A stretch of DNA of 64,000 nt, from positions 248,001 to 312,000 of the forward strand of contig NZ_FRBH01000005.1 of the NCBI RefSeq assembly GCF_900142565.1, read 5' to 3'. Position 1 is the first letter of the stretch; every line of letters begins with the position of its first letter. A program made the position numbers and the translations under genes. Positions 54,255-63,120 of this stretch are shown here, piece by piece. Source of the DNA: Chishuiella changwenlii (GTDB lineage: Bacteria > Bacteroidota > Bacteroidia > Flavobacteriales > Weeksellaceae). The notes below the pieces were generated by a model. The model was not told where the DNA came from. It did no database searches and worked only from the letters and a program-made list of their open reading frames with translations.

Positions 54255-55761
54255 ATAATATATTCAACTTTTCTAATCGAATAGAACTTTCTTTATCTTC
54301 TTTATTATATTCACTTATGAAAATATAGCCATATTTTGCTTTGGAAAATCTAAGATTAGATGAATCGGTTTTAAAAGGCATTCTTTCTTGTGTTAATTCA
54401 CCATTCTTTAATTTATTGATAATTAAATACCATTCTTTTTTTCCTTCTTCTTTTTTCTCTTCTGCATAGAAAAACAATACTTCATTTTCTTCTTTATTCT
54501 CTTGAGAAAATAAATAACTATCAAAATGTTTTAGTTTAGTTTTTTCTAATACTTGGTAATTTTTTAAAATTCCTCTATTATCAAAATTTACTAAGATATA
54601 ATCTGTTGTTCTTGGTGCTATTGCTACGTTATTACCTTTTTGCTTTTGTAATAAAATAGAAAAAGATTGATCATTATAATTAAAAAATTCTTTCAATAAA
54701 AATTTATATCCATTTTTATCTCTTCCATTGATAAAACCTAGTTCTTTAAAAACTTCACTAAAATATATTTTTCTATTTACTAATTCCTTTCCTAAAGCAT
54801 CATATACAGTTCTTAAAATACCTACGGTAGGTTTATCCTCAATTTTATAAATACTTCCCTCGGTCATAAGTTTTATTTCACCTACAACAGTTAAATTATC
54901 TTTAATAAACTCAGTATTAGGAAGAAAATATTCATTACCATTTGTATTAAACGAATTGTAAACAGCTTTCGAAATTTCTTGAGATTTTTCCAGATCAAAT
55001 GCTTTAAAATAATCAGCACCTATTTTCTTAAATACTTCTGTTCCTTTGGGATTTTTTAAGAAAATTAATAATTTATCATCTTTAACACTTAAAATATTAA
55101 AACTAAATGCCTCTTTTTGATTTTCTTTATTAATATTATAATCAAGAGTTTTAGAAAAATCTTCATTAAAAACAGTTATACCTTTTGCAAATGCTGATAA
55201 GCCAGTATATATGGTTAATTGATCAATAAAATAAACTTTACTATTATTTGTAAATGTCATCAACCTATTATTTGTTCTTTCATGTAAAGGTACTAAAAGT
55301 TCAAAATTTGTAATCTCAGACATTTCAGAAAATGTATATTCTTTGTAAAATTTATCAGCAATAACTTTATTAGCTTTTAAATCGATAATTTTTAAATTGT
55401 ATCCATAAGTCAATAACTTTTTTGTATGGTAAATAATAGATGTTAAATACAATTTTTGATCTTTAAATTCAATATCTGTAAGCTTATAAGATATCTTTTT
55501 GTGCTTTGCAGAAGTATAATCTCCATTGGTTAATTTATTCAAATTATCATCCAATAAGACATATTCATATTGCACATCTTTATCTTGGTTTGTTAAACCT
55601 TTATTATAAATAAAAACGTAACCAATAACATTTTGTTCTTTATCGTAGATTTTAGTTGATGTTTCTAAAACTCCAGTAGATAATTCAGAAAGATTTTGTA
55701 TTTGTGCATAGCTAATAATTGAGCATAACATCAAACAAAATAGAAAATAGATTTTCTTCAT
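54253..55761 (-). CDS. Secreted protein of unknown function
   Basis: 502 residues with a signal peptide (MKKIYFLFCLMLCSIISYAQ). The mature chain is rich in beta-type segments with alternating Asp/Lys/Tyr (NVIGYVFIYNKGLTNQ, DVQYEYVLLDDNLNKLTNGDY, DRKIYFSEVFKELGF), as in repeat-containing propellers, but no repeat unit is clear to me. I know of similar flavobacterial proteins without a function. It is convergent with the M48 peptidase gene and shares its terminator; a TATATTTG sits at 55789-55782 upstream. Confidence 0.75.
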   Translation of the reverse strand: MKKIYFLFCLMLCSIISYAQIQNLSELSTGVLETSTKIYDKEQNVIGYVFIYNKGLTNQDKDVQYEYVLLDDNLNKLTNGDYTSAKHKKISYKLTDIEFKDQKLYLTSIIYHTKKLLTYGYNLKIIDLKANKVIADKFYKEYTFSEMSEITNFELLVPLHERTNNRLMTFTNNSKVYFIDQLTIYTGLSAFAKGITVFNEDFSKTLDYNINKENQKEAFSFNILSVKDDKLLIFLKNPKGTEVFKKIGADYFKAFDLEKSQEISKAVYNSFNTNGNEYFLPNTEFIKDNLTVVGEIKLMTEGSIYKIEDKPTVGILRTVYDALGKELVNRKIYFSEVFKELGFINGRDKNGYKFLLKEFFNYNDQSFSILLQKQKGNNVAIAPRTTDYILVNFDNRGILKNYQVLEKTKLKHFDSYLFSQENKEENEVLFFYAEEKKEEGKKEWYLIINKLKNGELTQERMPFKTDSSNLRFSKAKYGYIFISEYNKEDKESSIRLEKLNIL

Positions 55762-55781
55762 AGGTATATTTAAAATTGCTC

Positions 55782-55789
55782 CAAATATA
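55782..55789 (-). promoter_or_regulatory. Candidate -7 box for the secreted unknown
   Basis: TATATTTG on the minus strand, 20 bases before the ATG; no good -33 element. Confidence 0.4.
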
Positions 55790-55842
55790 TTGATTAATTT
55801 AATTCCTAAATAATAAGATATAAAATCTTAATGTTTAAATAT

Positions 55843-56730
55843 CTAAAACAATAAATTCTCTTCATATAATCTTGGAACACGAAGTTGTAATCCCAATTCT
55901 TTGTTTAATTTTTCTGTAAAATAAGTCGCATATAATTCTTCTTTTCCTGATAAACTTTGATGAATAAAAAAGTATACATTTTGTAAACCAGCTTGTTTCA
56001 ATTCTTTTATGCGTTCTATCCATTCATCCAAACGTTCATAATCTAACGGATGATAAGCGCTTACAAAACGAACAAACAAATCTGGAGAAGTTAATTGCAT
56101 ATGTAACATATCCCTCCTACCAGGTGTGTCAACAATAATATTTGCCATTTTATTTTTCTGCAATAACTCGCAATACTCATCAAAAATAGCTTTATTCTGA
56201 AACCATTTTTCATTTCTTACTTCAACAGCTAACGGATAGCCTTTGGGAAAAGATTCTACAAAATCTTTTAAACGTTCAAAATCATTTGGAGAATAATTGT
56301 CGTGTAATTGCAAAAATGTCATTCCTAATTTTTCTTCAAACAATGTAATGGCATCCAAAAAAGCAGTCAATTTTTCTCTTACATTAAATAATCTTCCGTA
56401 ATGGCTTATACTTTGTGGAATTTTCGGAAAAAATTTAAAATCTTTTGGGGTTTTATTCTTCCAAGTTATCACTTGTTCTTTTGTTGGAGAACGATAAAAA
56501 GTTCCGTTCATCTCTATGGAATTAAACTGCCTCGAGTAATATGTTAATTCATCTTTTGTTTTTGGAGGAAATAATCCTTTCAATTCTAATTTACTCCATT
56601 TTGCTCCACCAATAAATACTTCAAAATCATCATCTTTAGAATATTTTTCTAAAATTTCGAATGTTTTATCTTTTATTGGAGGCAACTTAAAGTCTATTAA
56701 CAATGGATTATCTACTTTACCAAATTTCAT
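55843..56730 (-). CDS. DUF72 (YecE-like) family protein
   Basis: 295 residues. The DUF72 TIM-barrel-like pattern is clear: FIGGAKWSKLELKGLFPP, YYSRQFNSIEMNGTFYRSPTKEQV, KDFKFFPKIPQSISHY, LAVEVRNEKWF and FVRFVSAYHP near the end. The biochemical role of YecE proteins is unsettled. The usual GTSGW-type start reads GGAKWS here. It stands alone, separated from htpG by the 292-base gap that holds the palindromic element. Confidence 0.9.
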   Translation of the reverse strand: MKFGKVDNPLLIDFKLPPIKDKTFEILEKYSKDDDFEVFIGGAKWSKLELKGLFPPKTKDELTYYSRQFNSIEMNGTFYRSPTKEQVITWKNKTPKDFKFFPKIPQSISHYGRLFNVREKLTAFLDAITLFEEKLGMTFLQLHDNYSPNDFERLKDFVESFPKGYPLAVEVRNEKWFQNKAIFDEYCELLQKNKMANIIVDTPGRRDMLHMQLTSPDLFVRFVSAYHPLDYERLDEWIERIKELKQAGLQNVYFFIHQSLSGKEELYATYFTEKLNKELGLQLRVPRLYEENLLF

Positions 56731-56839
56731 TCAAATTATTTTTATCGAAAGTAATAATTAATAATTACAAATGAGACAAAATGTCAGAAAACATCGATTG
56801 GTATTGGATTTGAAAGGAATGTATCATCATTTAATAATA

Positions 56840-56999
56840 GAAGTTGTTTTAACTTTTTTGATTGAAGCGAAAAATTAGGTTTTTTGTTATAGATTTTAGT
56901 TTTTTTTTATTGCATAGCATCGCTACGGAATCAAAAAAAACTAAAATATCGAGCTAAAAGACAGTTTTGTAGCCAATTGAAAAAAATTTAAACAACTTC
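56840..56999. repeat. 160-base imperfect palindromic element upstream of htpG
   Basis: The left end GAAGTTGTTTTAACTTTTTT (from 56840) and the reverse complement of the right end, GAAGTTGTTTAAATTTTTTT (56999 inward), match over most of their length. Similarity continues inward through AGATTTTAGTTTTTTTTTAT versus ATATTTTAGTTTTTTTTGAT. The tip is GCATAGC-ATC-GCTACGG near 56912-56927. The whole could fold into one long hairpin. It shares end sequences with 51535-51852. Confidence 0.75.
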
Positions 57000-57022
57000 A
57001 TAAACAAAAAAATCAAAATATA

Positions 57023-58900
57023 ATGAACAAAGGAAGCATTAATGTATCGGTGGAAAATATCTTTCCGTTAATTAAAAAATTCTTATACTCTGACCACGAA
57101 ATCTTTTTACGTGAATTAGTTTCAAATGCAACAGATGCGACTTTAAAATTAAAGCATCTTACAAATATTGGAGAAGCACAAGTAGAATATGGTGATCCAA
57201 AGATTGAAATTAAAATTAATAAAGAAAATTCAACTCTACACATTATCGACCAAGGTTTAGGAATGACAGCTGAAGAGGTTGAAAAATATATTAACCAAGT
57301 TGCTTTTTCTGGTGCAGAAGAGTTCATTAACCAACATAAAGATGCTGACGGAATTATTGGTCATTTTGGTTTAGGTTTCTATTCTGCTTTTATGGTTGCT
57401 GAAAAAGTAGAGATTATTACAAAATCTTACAAAGATGAGCCTGCTGCACATTGGACATGTGATGGTTCTCCAGAATTTACACTAGATGTTGCAGATAAAA
57501 CAGACCGTGGTACAGAAATCATTTTACATATTGCTGAGGATTCTAAAGAGTTTTTAGACGAATGGAAAGTAAGAGAACTTTTAACAAAGTATAATAAATT
57601 TATGCCTGTTCCAATTAAATTTGGAACAAAGAAAGAAACTCTTCCATTACCAGAAGGTGCTGCAGAAGATGCAAAACCAGAAGAAATAGAAGTTGACGAT
57701 ATTATTAATAATCCTAATCCAGCTTGGACAAAAGCACCATCTGAATTATCGGAAGAAGATTATCAAACATTCTATCGTGAATTGTACCCAATGCAATTTG
57801 ACGAACCTTTATTTCACATTCATTTAAATGTAGATTTCCCTTTTAATTTAACAGGAATTTTATTCTTCCCTAAATTAGGAAACAACATTAATATAGATAA
57901 AGATAAAATCCAATTATACCAAAACCAAGTTTTTGTAACAGACGAAGTAAAAGGAATTGTTCCAGATTTCTTAATGTTATTACGTGGTGTAATTGATTCT
58001 CCAGATATTCCATTAAATGTTTCTCGTTCTTATTTACAAGCTGATGGAGCTGTAAAGAAAATATCTGCACACATTACGAAAAAAGTTGCAGATAAAATGG
58101 GATCATTAATCAATCAAAACCGTGAAGATTACGAGCAAAAATGGAACGATATAAAAGTTGTGATTGAATATGGAATGGTATCAGAAGATAAATTCTACGA
58201 AAAATCAGACAAATTCGCTCTATACCCTACTGTAGATGGAAAATATTTTACATGGACAGAATTAACAGAAAACATAAAAGTTAATCAAACAAATAAAGAC
58301 GGAAAAACTGTTGTTCTTTATGCGACAGATGTTGATGCACAAGATCAGTACATACAAATTGCTAAAGAAAAAGGTTACGAAGTTATTTTGTTAGACTCTC
58401 CTATTTCTTCTCACTTAATTCAGAAATTAGAAGGAAGCAAAGAAAATGTAACATTTGCACGTGTAGATGCTGACCATATTAATAATTTAATTGAAAAAGA
58501 CGAAGTAAAAATTTCTAAATTATCTGATGAAGATAAAGAAAAATTAAAAACTGAAATTACTTCATCTATCGATAACAAATCATATACAATTCAATTAGAA
58601 GATTTATCTGCTTCTGATGCACCATTTATTATTACACAATCAGAGTTTATGCGTCGTATGAAAGATATGCAAGCATCTGGTGGAGCAAATATGTTTGGAA
58701 TGGGTAATTTCCCAGAAATGTATAATGTTGTGATTAATGCTAATTCTGATTTAGCTTCGGAAATTTTAGGAAAAGAAAATAAAGAAGAAAAAGATTTATT
58801 AATTAATCAAGCCTTAGATTTAGCCAAATTATCTCAAGGATTATTAAAAGGAAAAGAATTAACGAATTTTATAAATAGAAGTTTTAAGAATATTAAATAA
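57023..58900 (+). CDS. htpG: Molecular chaperone HtpG (Hsp90)
   Basis: 625 residues. The N-terminal GHKL ATPase has LRELVSNATDATLKL (Glu30/Asn34 region), IIDQGLGMT and HFGLGFYSAFMVA. The middle domain has LFFPK and the catalytic-loop SRSYLQADG (Arg, Gln). A C-terminal dimer domain is present, ending KNIK, without MEEVD as expected for bacteria. It starts 24 bases after the palindromic element, so that element may lie in its leader or overlap its promoter; I found no clear -33/-7 pair. Confidence 0.96.
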   Translation: MNKGSINVSVENIFPLIKKFLYSDHEIFLRELVSNATDATLKLKHLTNIGEAQVEYGDPKIEIKINKENSTLHIIDQGLGMTAEEVEKYINQVAFSGAEEFINQHKDADGIIGHFGLGFYSAFMVAEKVEIITKSYKDEPAAHWTCDGSPEFTLDVADKTDRGTEIILHIAEDSKEFLDEWKVRELLTKYNKFMPVPIKFGTKKETLPLPEGAAEDAKPEEIEVDDIINNPNPAWTKAPSELSEEDYQTFYRELYPMQFDEPLFHIHLNVDFPFNLTGILFFPKLGNNINIDKDKIQLYQNQVFVTDEVKGIVPDFLMLLRGVIDSPDIPLNVSRSYLQADGAVKKISAHITKKVADKMGSLINQNREDYEQKWNDIKVVIEYGMVSEDKFYEKSDKFALYPTVDGKYFTWTELTENIKVNQTNKDGKTVVLYATDVDAQDQYIQIAKEKGYEVILLDSPISSHLIQKLEGSKENVTFARVDADHINNLIEKDEVKISKLSDEDKEKLKTEITSSIDNKSYTIQLEDLSASDAPFIITQSEFMRRMKDMQASGGANMFGMGNFPEMYNVVINANSDLASEILGKENKEEKDLLINQALDLAKLSQGLLKGKELTNFINRSFKNIK

Positions 58901-58936
58901 TCTCAGAACACAACATTTAACTATTCTAAAAACAAG

Positions 58937-58967
58937 AACTCCAGCTTTATTTAAGCTGGAGTTTTTT
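58937..58967 (+). terminator. Terminator of htpG
   Basis: AACTCCAGCTT (58937-58947) pairs with AAGCTGGAGTT (58953-58963) and is followed by a T run. It lies 36 bases after the htpG stop. Confidence 0.92.
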
Positions 58968-59086
58968 ATTGAAAAATAGAATTATCGTTTTCTTAAATTT
59001 AATTTAATATTTAGGTAAAAACTTAAAAGATTTAACTAAGAATCATTCTAAACTAAGCAAAAGTGTTAATGAAATGATATAATTCA

Positions 59087-59118
59087 TTGTGAAAGCAGGT
59101 AAGTCTTGATTAAATTTG
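59087..59118 (+). promoter_or_regulatory. Promoter of sdhCAB
   Basis: TTG (59087-59089), 21-base spacer, TAAATTTG (59111-59118), 33 bases before the sdhC ATG. Confidence 0.7.
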
Positions 59119-59151
59119 TGAAAATATCTAAAAAATTAAACGTATTGCTTT

Positions 59152-59844
59152 ATGGCAAATGAATCATTACTTAAATCGTCGATTGGTAAGAAGTTCACTA
59201 TGGCGCTTTCAGCGTTATTCTTATTAGTGTTCTTATTACAACATTTCGTGATTAATACTTTATCTGTAGTTAATCCGAATGGTTTCAATGAGGTTTCCGC
59301 TTTTATGAGTGATAACCCTTTTATTCAATATTTGATGCAACCAATCTTATTGATTGGAGTTATCTACCATTTTGTTATGGGTTTCATCTTAGAAGCACAA
59401 AACAAAAAAGCACGTGGACCTGTTGCTTATCAAAAGTACAATGGAGCTGCAAATGCTTCTTGGACATCTAGAAATATGATTATTTCTGGAAGTGTAATCT
59501 TAATTTTCTTATTATTACACTTATACGATTTTTGGGTTCCAACAATTATGGAGCACTATATTACTCCTAATCCAGAGTTTGCACAAGGTAATTACTTTAT
59601 GAATCACTTAGATCATGTTTTTACTTTAGAAGGAGCTTTAAGTTTTGTTAGATTAGTAATTTACATTGTTGCATTTGTTTTCTTATCATTACACTTACAA
59701 CATGGTTTTTCTTCTGCATTTCAATCAATGGGAGCAAAACACAGTAAATACACTCCAGCAATTGTTGCTTTCGGAAAATGGTATTCAATCTTAATTCCAG
59801 CAGGATTTATCATCATTGCTGTTTACCATTTTTTTGTTAAATAA
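59152..59844 (+). CDS. sdhC: Succinate dehydrogenase cytochrome b subunit (SdhC, type B)
   Basis: 230 residues with five hydrophobic segments (about 14-34, 61-81, 102-122, 155-180, 200-225). This is the single-anchor, di-haem type B layout of Wolinella and Bacillus. Helix-borne histidines (LQHFVIN, LIGVIYHFVMG, LLLHLYDFW, LSLHLQHGF) are candidate axial haem ligands. It anchors SdhAB to the membrane and passes electrons to or from menaquinone. It is the first gene of sdhCAB, 20 bases before sdhA; the order C-A-B is itself typical of type B. Confidence 0.95.
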   Translation: MANESLLKSSIGKKFTMALSALFLLVFLLQHFVINTLSVVNPNGFNEVSAFMSDNPFIQYLMQPILLIGVIYHFVMGFILEAQNKKARGPVAYQKYNGAANASWTSRNMIISGSVILIFLLLHLYDFWVPTIMEHYITPNPEFAQGNYFMNHLDHVFTLEGALSFVRLVIYIVAFVFLSLHLQHGFSSAFQSMGAKHSKYTPAIVAFGKWYSILIPAGFIIIAVYHFFVK

Positions 59845-59864
59845 TTAAAAAATAATATCAAAAA

Positions 59865-61877
59865 ATGAGTATATTAGATTCTAAATCTCCAAAAGGAGAT
59901 ATCGCAAATCAATGGAGCGAGCATAAAGCTCACTTAAACTTAGTTGCTCCAAATAACCGTGATAAAATTGATGTTATTGTTGTAGGTACAGGTTTAGCTG
60001 GTGGATCTGCTGCTGCTACTTTAGCAGAGTTAGGTTATAAAGTTAAAGCATTTTGTTACCAAGATTCTCCTCGTCGTGCGCACTCTATTGCTGCACAAGG
60101 GGGTATTAATGCTGCAAAAAATTACAAAGGAGATAACGATTCTATCTACCGTTTATTCTACGATACAATTAAAGGTGGTGATTACCGTGCTCGTGAGTCT
60201 AACGTTTACCGTTTAGCTGAGGTTTCTGGTAACATTATCGATCAATGTGTAATGCAAGGTGTTCCTTTTGCTCGTGATTACGGTGGATTATTAGATAACC
60301 GTTCTTTTGGTGGTGTACAGGTATCTCGTACATTCTATGCAAAAGGACAAACTGGTCAACAGTTATTATTAGGTGCATATTCAGCAATGAATTACCAAAT
60401 TCACTTAGGGCATATCCAAATGTATAACCGTCACGAAATGTTAGACTTGGTTATTGTAGATGGAAAAGCTCGTGGAATTATTGCACGTAATTTAATTACA
60501 GGAGAAATAGAAAGACATTCTGCTCACGCTGTAGTTATTGCTACAGGTGGTTACGGAAACGTATATTTCTTATCTTCTAATGCAATGGGGTCTAACGTAA
60601 CTTCTGCATGGAAAATTCACAAAAAAGGTGCATATTTTGCTAACCCTTGTTATGTACAAATTCACCCAACTTGTATTCCAATCCACGGAACAAATCAATC
60701 AAAATTAACGTTGATGTCTGAATCTTTACGTAACTCTGGTCGTATCTGGGTTCCTAAAAAGAAAGAAGACGCTGAAGCTATCCGTGCTGGAAAATTAAAA
60801 GCTGTTGATATTAAAGAAGAAGACAGAGATTACTACTTAGAAAGACGTTATCCTGCTTTTGGTAACTTAGTTCCTCGTGACGTTGCATCTCGTGCTTCTA
60901 AAGAGCGTTGTGATGCTGGTTATGGTATCGAAGCTAATGAAACTGGTGAAGGTGTTTACTTAGATTTTACAGATGAGATTAAGAAAAAAGGTCGCGAAGT
61001 AGCATTTGCTGATGGAGACCCAAATCCTTCTGATGCTAAAATCGAGAAATTAGGTAAAAAATGGATTGAAGAAAAATACGGTAACTTATTCCAAATGTAT
61101 TGGAAAATTACTGATGAGAATCCATACGAAAACCCAATGCGTATCTATCCTGCAATCCACTATACAATGGGTGGTGTATGGGTTGATTACAACTTAATGT
61201 CTACAATTCCTGGATGTTTCGTTGCTGGAGAAGCTAACTTCTCTGATCACGGAGCTAACCGTTTAGGAGCTTCTGCTTTAATGCAAGGTTTAGCAGATGG
61301 ATATTTCGTATTACCTTATACTATTGCAGATTACTTATCAGCAGATATTCGTACAGGAAAAATACCTACAAATACACCAGAATTTGATGAAGCAGAAAAA
61401 TCTGTTAAAGATCAAATTCAACATTTCTTAAACAATAAAGGAACTAAAACTGTAGATAGTTTCCACAAACGTTTAGGATTAATTATGTGGAATAAAGTTG
61501 GTATGGCTCGTAATGCAGAAGGATTAAAAGAAGCGATTGCAGAAATTGCTGCATTACGTGAAGAGTTCTACCGCGATGTATTAGTTCCTGGTGAAGCTAA
61601 CGAAATGAACACTGAGTTAGAAAAAGCTGGTCGTGTTGCTGATTTCTTAGAATTAGGACAATTAATGGCTATTGATGCTTTAAACCGTAACGAATCTTGT
61701 GGTGGTCACTTCCGTGAAGAGTACCAAACAGAAGAAGGTGAAGCAATGCGTGACGATGAGAATTTTACTTACGTTGCTGCATGGGAATACAAAGGAGACG
61801 ACATCAATACTGAGTTGTTACACAAAGAAGAGTTAAATTACAAATATATCGAGCTTAAAGCTCGTAGTTATAAATAA
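59865..61877 (+). CDS. sdhA: Succinate dehydrogenase/fumarate reductase flavoprotein subunit
   Basis: 670 residues. The FAD motif is [19 protein letters not shown] (about 39-57). The flavinylation region [18 protein letters not shown] carries the His for covalent [26 protein letters not shown] and the substrate-site Arg/His in [21 protein letters not shown] are all in place. It oxidises succinate in the TCA cycle (or reduces fumarate). It is the middle gene of sdhCAB; an unusual stem-loop (61883-61917) separates it from sdhB. Confidence 0.96.
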   Translation: MSILDSKSPKGDIANQWSEHKAHLNLVAPNNRDKIDVIVVGTGLAGGSAAATLAELGYKVKAFCYQDSPRRAHSIAAQGGINAAKNYKGDNDSIYRLFYDTIKGGDYRARESNVYRLAEVSGNIIDQCVMQGVPFARDYGGLLDNRSFGGVQVSRTFYAKGQTGQQLLLGAYSAMNYQIHLGHIQMYNRHEMLDLVIVDGKARGIIARNLITGEIERHSAHAVVIATGGYGNVYFLSSNAMGSNVTSAWKIHKKGAYFANPCYVQIHPTCIPIHGTNQSKLTLMSESLRNSGRIWVPKKKEDAEAIRAGKLKAVDIKEEDRDYYLERRYPAFGNLVPRDVASRASKERCDAGYGIEANETGEGVYLDFTDEIKKKGREVAFADGDPNPSDAKIEKLGKKWIEEKYGNLFQMYWKITDENPYENPMRIYPAIHYTMGGVWVDYNLMSTIPGCFVAGEANFSDHGANRLGASALMQGLADGYFVLPYTIADYLSADIRTGKIPTNTPEFDEAEKSVKDQIQHFLNNKGTKTVDSFHKRLGLIMWNKVGMARNAEGLKEAIAEIAALREEFYRDVLVPGEANEMNTELEKAGRVADFLELGQLMAIDALNRNESCGGHFREEYQTEEGEAMRDDENFTYVAAWEYKGDDINTELLHKEELNYKYIELKARSYK

Positions 61878-61882
61878 TAAAT

Positions 61883-61917
61883 CATTTTGCTTGATGAATT
61901 TCTCATCAAGCAAAATG
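61883..61917 (+). other. Intercistronic stem-loop between sdhA and sdhB
   Basis: CATTTTGCTTGATGA (61883-61897) pairs perfectly with TCATCAAGCAAAATG (61903-61917) around ATTTC. No T run follows, so it is not a classic terminator. It may act in mRNA stability or in setting the SdhA:SdhB ratio. Confidence 0.85.
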
Positions 61918-61937
61918 TCAAAATATCATATAGAATT

Positions 61938-62708
61938 ATGGCATCATCAAAAACAATCAGCATAACGCTGAAAATTTGGCGTCAAAAAAACGCTAATGCT
62001 CAAGGAAACATGGAAACATATTCCTTAAAAGATGTTTCTACTGATTCTTCTTTCTTAGAAATGCTTGATTTATTAAACGAGCAATTAATTGGAGAAGGAA
62101 AAGAGCCAGTTGCATTCGATCACGATTGTCGTGAAGGTATTTGTGGAATGTGTTCTTTATTCATTAATGGAGAAGCTCACGGACCAGATAGAGGTGTTAC
62201 AACTTGTCAATTACATATGCGTATGTTCAAAGATGGAGAAACGATTTATATCGAGCCATGGAGATCTGCTGCATTCCCAGTTATCAAAGATTTAATTGTT
62301 GATCGTTCTTCTTTTGACCGTATCCAACAAGCTGGTGGTTACATTTCTGTAAATACTTCTGGACGTACAGTAGATGCAAACAACATTCCTGTAAACAAAA
62401 AAGATGCTGACGAAGCTTTTGATGCAGCAACTTGTATTGGATGTGGTGCTTGTGTTGCAACATGTAAAAATGGATCAGCAATGTTATTTGTTGGCGCAAA
62501 AGTTTCTCAATTTGCTTTGTTACCACAAGGTCAAGTTGAAGCTTCTCGTCGTGCACAAAAGATGGTTGCACAAATGGATTTAGAAGGTTTCGGAAACTGT
62601 ACAAATACTGGTGCTTGTGAAGTAGAATGTCCTAAAGGAATTTCTTTAGATAATATTGCACGTATGAACCGTGAATTTTTATCTGCGAAAATCGTTTCTC
62701 AAGAATAA
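61938..62708 (+). CDS. sdhB: Succinate dehydrogenase iron-sulfur subunit
   Basis: 256 residues from the ATG at 61938 ([16 protein letters not shown]); an upstream in-frame TTG at 61887 lies in the stem-loop and I reject it. The [2Fe-2S] domain has CREGICGMC and the later Cys in GVTTC. The C-terminal domain has [14 protein letters not shown] and [10 protein letters not shown] for the [4Fe-4S] and [3Fe-4S] clusters. It wires SdhA to the SdhC haems. It is last in the operon and is followed by a strong terminator. Confidence 0.95.
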   Translation: MASSKTISITLKIWRQKNANAQGNMETYSLKDVSTDSSFLEMLDLLNEQLIGEGKEPVAFDHDCREGICGMCSLFINGEAHGPDRGVTTCQLHMRMFKDGETIYIEPWRSAAFPVIKDLIVDRSSFDRIQQAGGYISVNTSGRTVDANNIPVNKKDADEAFDAATCIGCGACVATCKNGSAMLFVGAKVSQFALLPQGQVEASRRAQKMVAQMDLEGFGNCTNTGACEVECPKGISLDNIARMNREFLSAKIVSQE

Positions 62709-62739
62709 TATTTCTTAATAGAAATTATAATATCATATT

Positions 62740-62776
62740 AAGCATGATTAGATTTAATCTAATCATGCTTTTTTTG
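62740..62776 (+). terminator. Terminator of sdhCAB
   Basis: AAGCATGATTAGATT (62740-62754) pairs perfectly with AATCTAATCATGCTT (62756-62770), followed by a T run. It lies 31 bases after the sdhB stop. Confidence 0.92.
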
Positions 62777-63120
62777 TTTTAGAGATTTACCCTACTCTAT
62801 ATACTACATTTTACTATATACTTTTCATGCTATACTCTATACATTGTACTTTGTTTGATAATTAATTGATAAGCAATTTTTAATTTCATAATATTTATCA
62901 TATATTTATACAACTCATCAATGATGAATATAATATAGTTTATGAATTTTAGTAAAGTTTTAGTCATTGGAATGTCCAAATTAAAAACTGCATTACTATC
63001 TAAAATAGTATTTGCACAATACTCTTAAGCTAAATTTTTCTTCTACTCAATTTACAATACAATTGAGCACTCTCTTTATTACTCACCATATATAATCGAA
63101 ATCACAAAAAAATTATAATA
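62777..63120. other. Intergenic region between sdhB and hmgA
   Basis: 344 bases with no gene that I can support. The first part repeats CTATATAC-like words (62797-62851). A 28-codon frame at 62941 has no recognisable features. No canonical -7 box lies near hmgA, so its promoter is not located. Confidence 0.6.

Noticed and set aside
61887-61937. TTG start extending sdhB by 17 residues
   Set aside because: The extension runs through the perfect stem-loop and gives a sequence unlike any SdhB start; the ATG at 61938 gives the family N terminus.
62941-63027. 28-codon frame between sdhB and hmgA
   Set aside because: Too short, no family pattern, in a very AT-rich gap where such frames are expected by chance.
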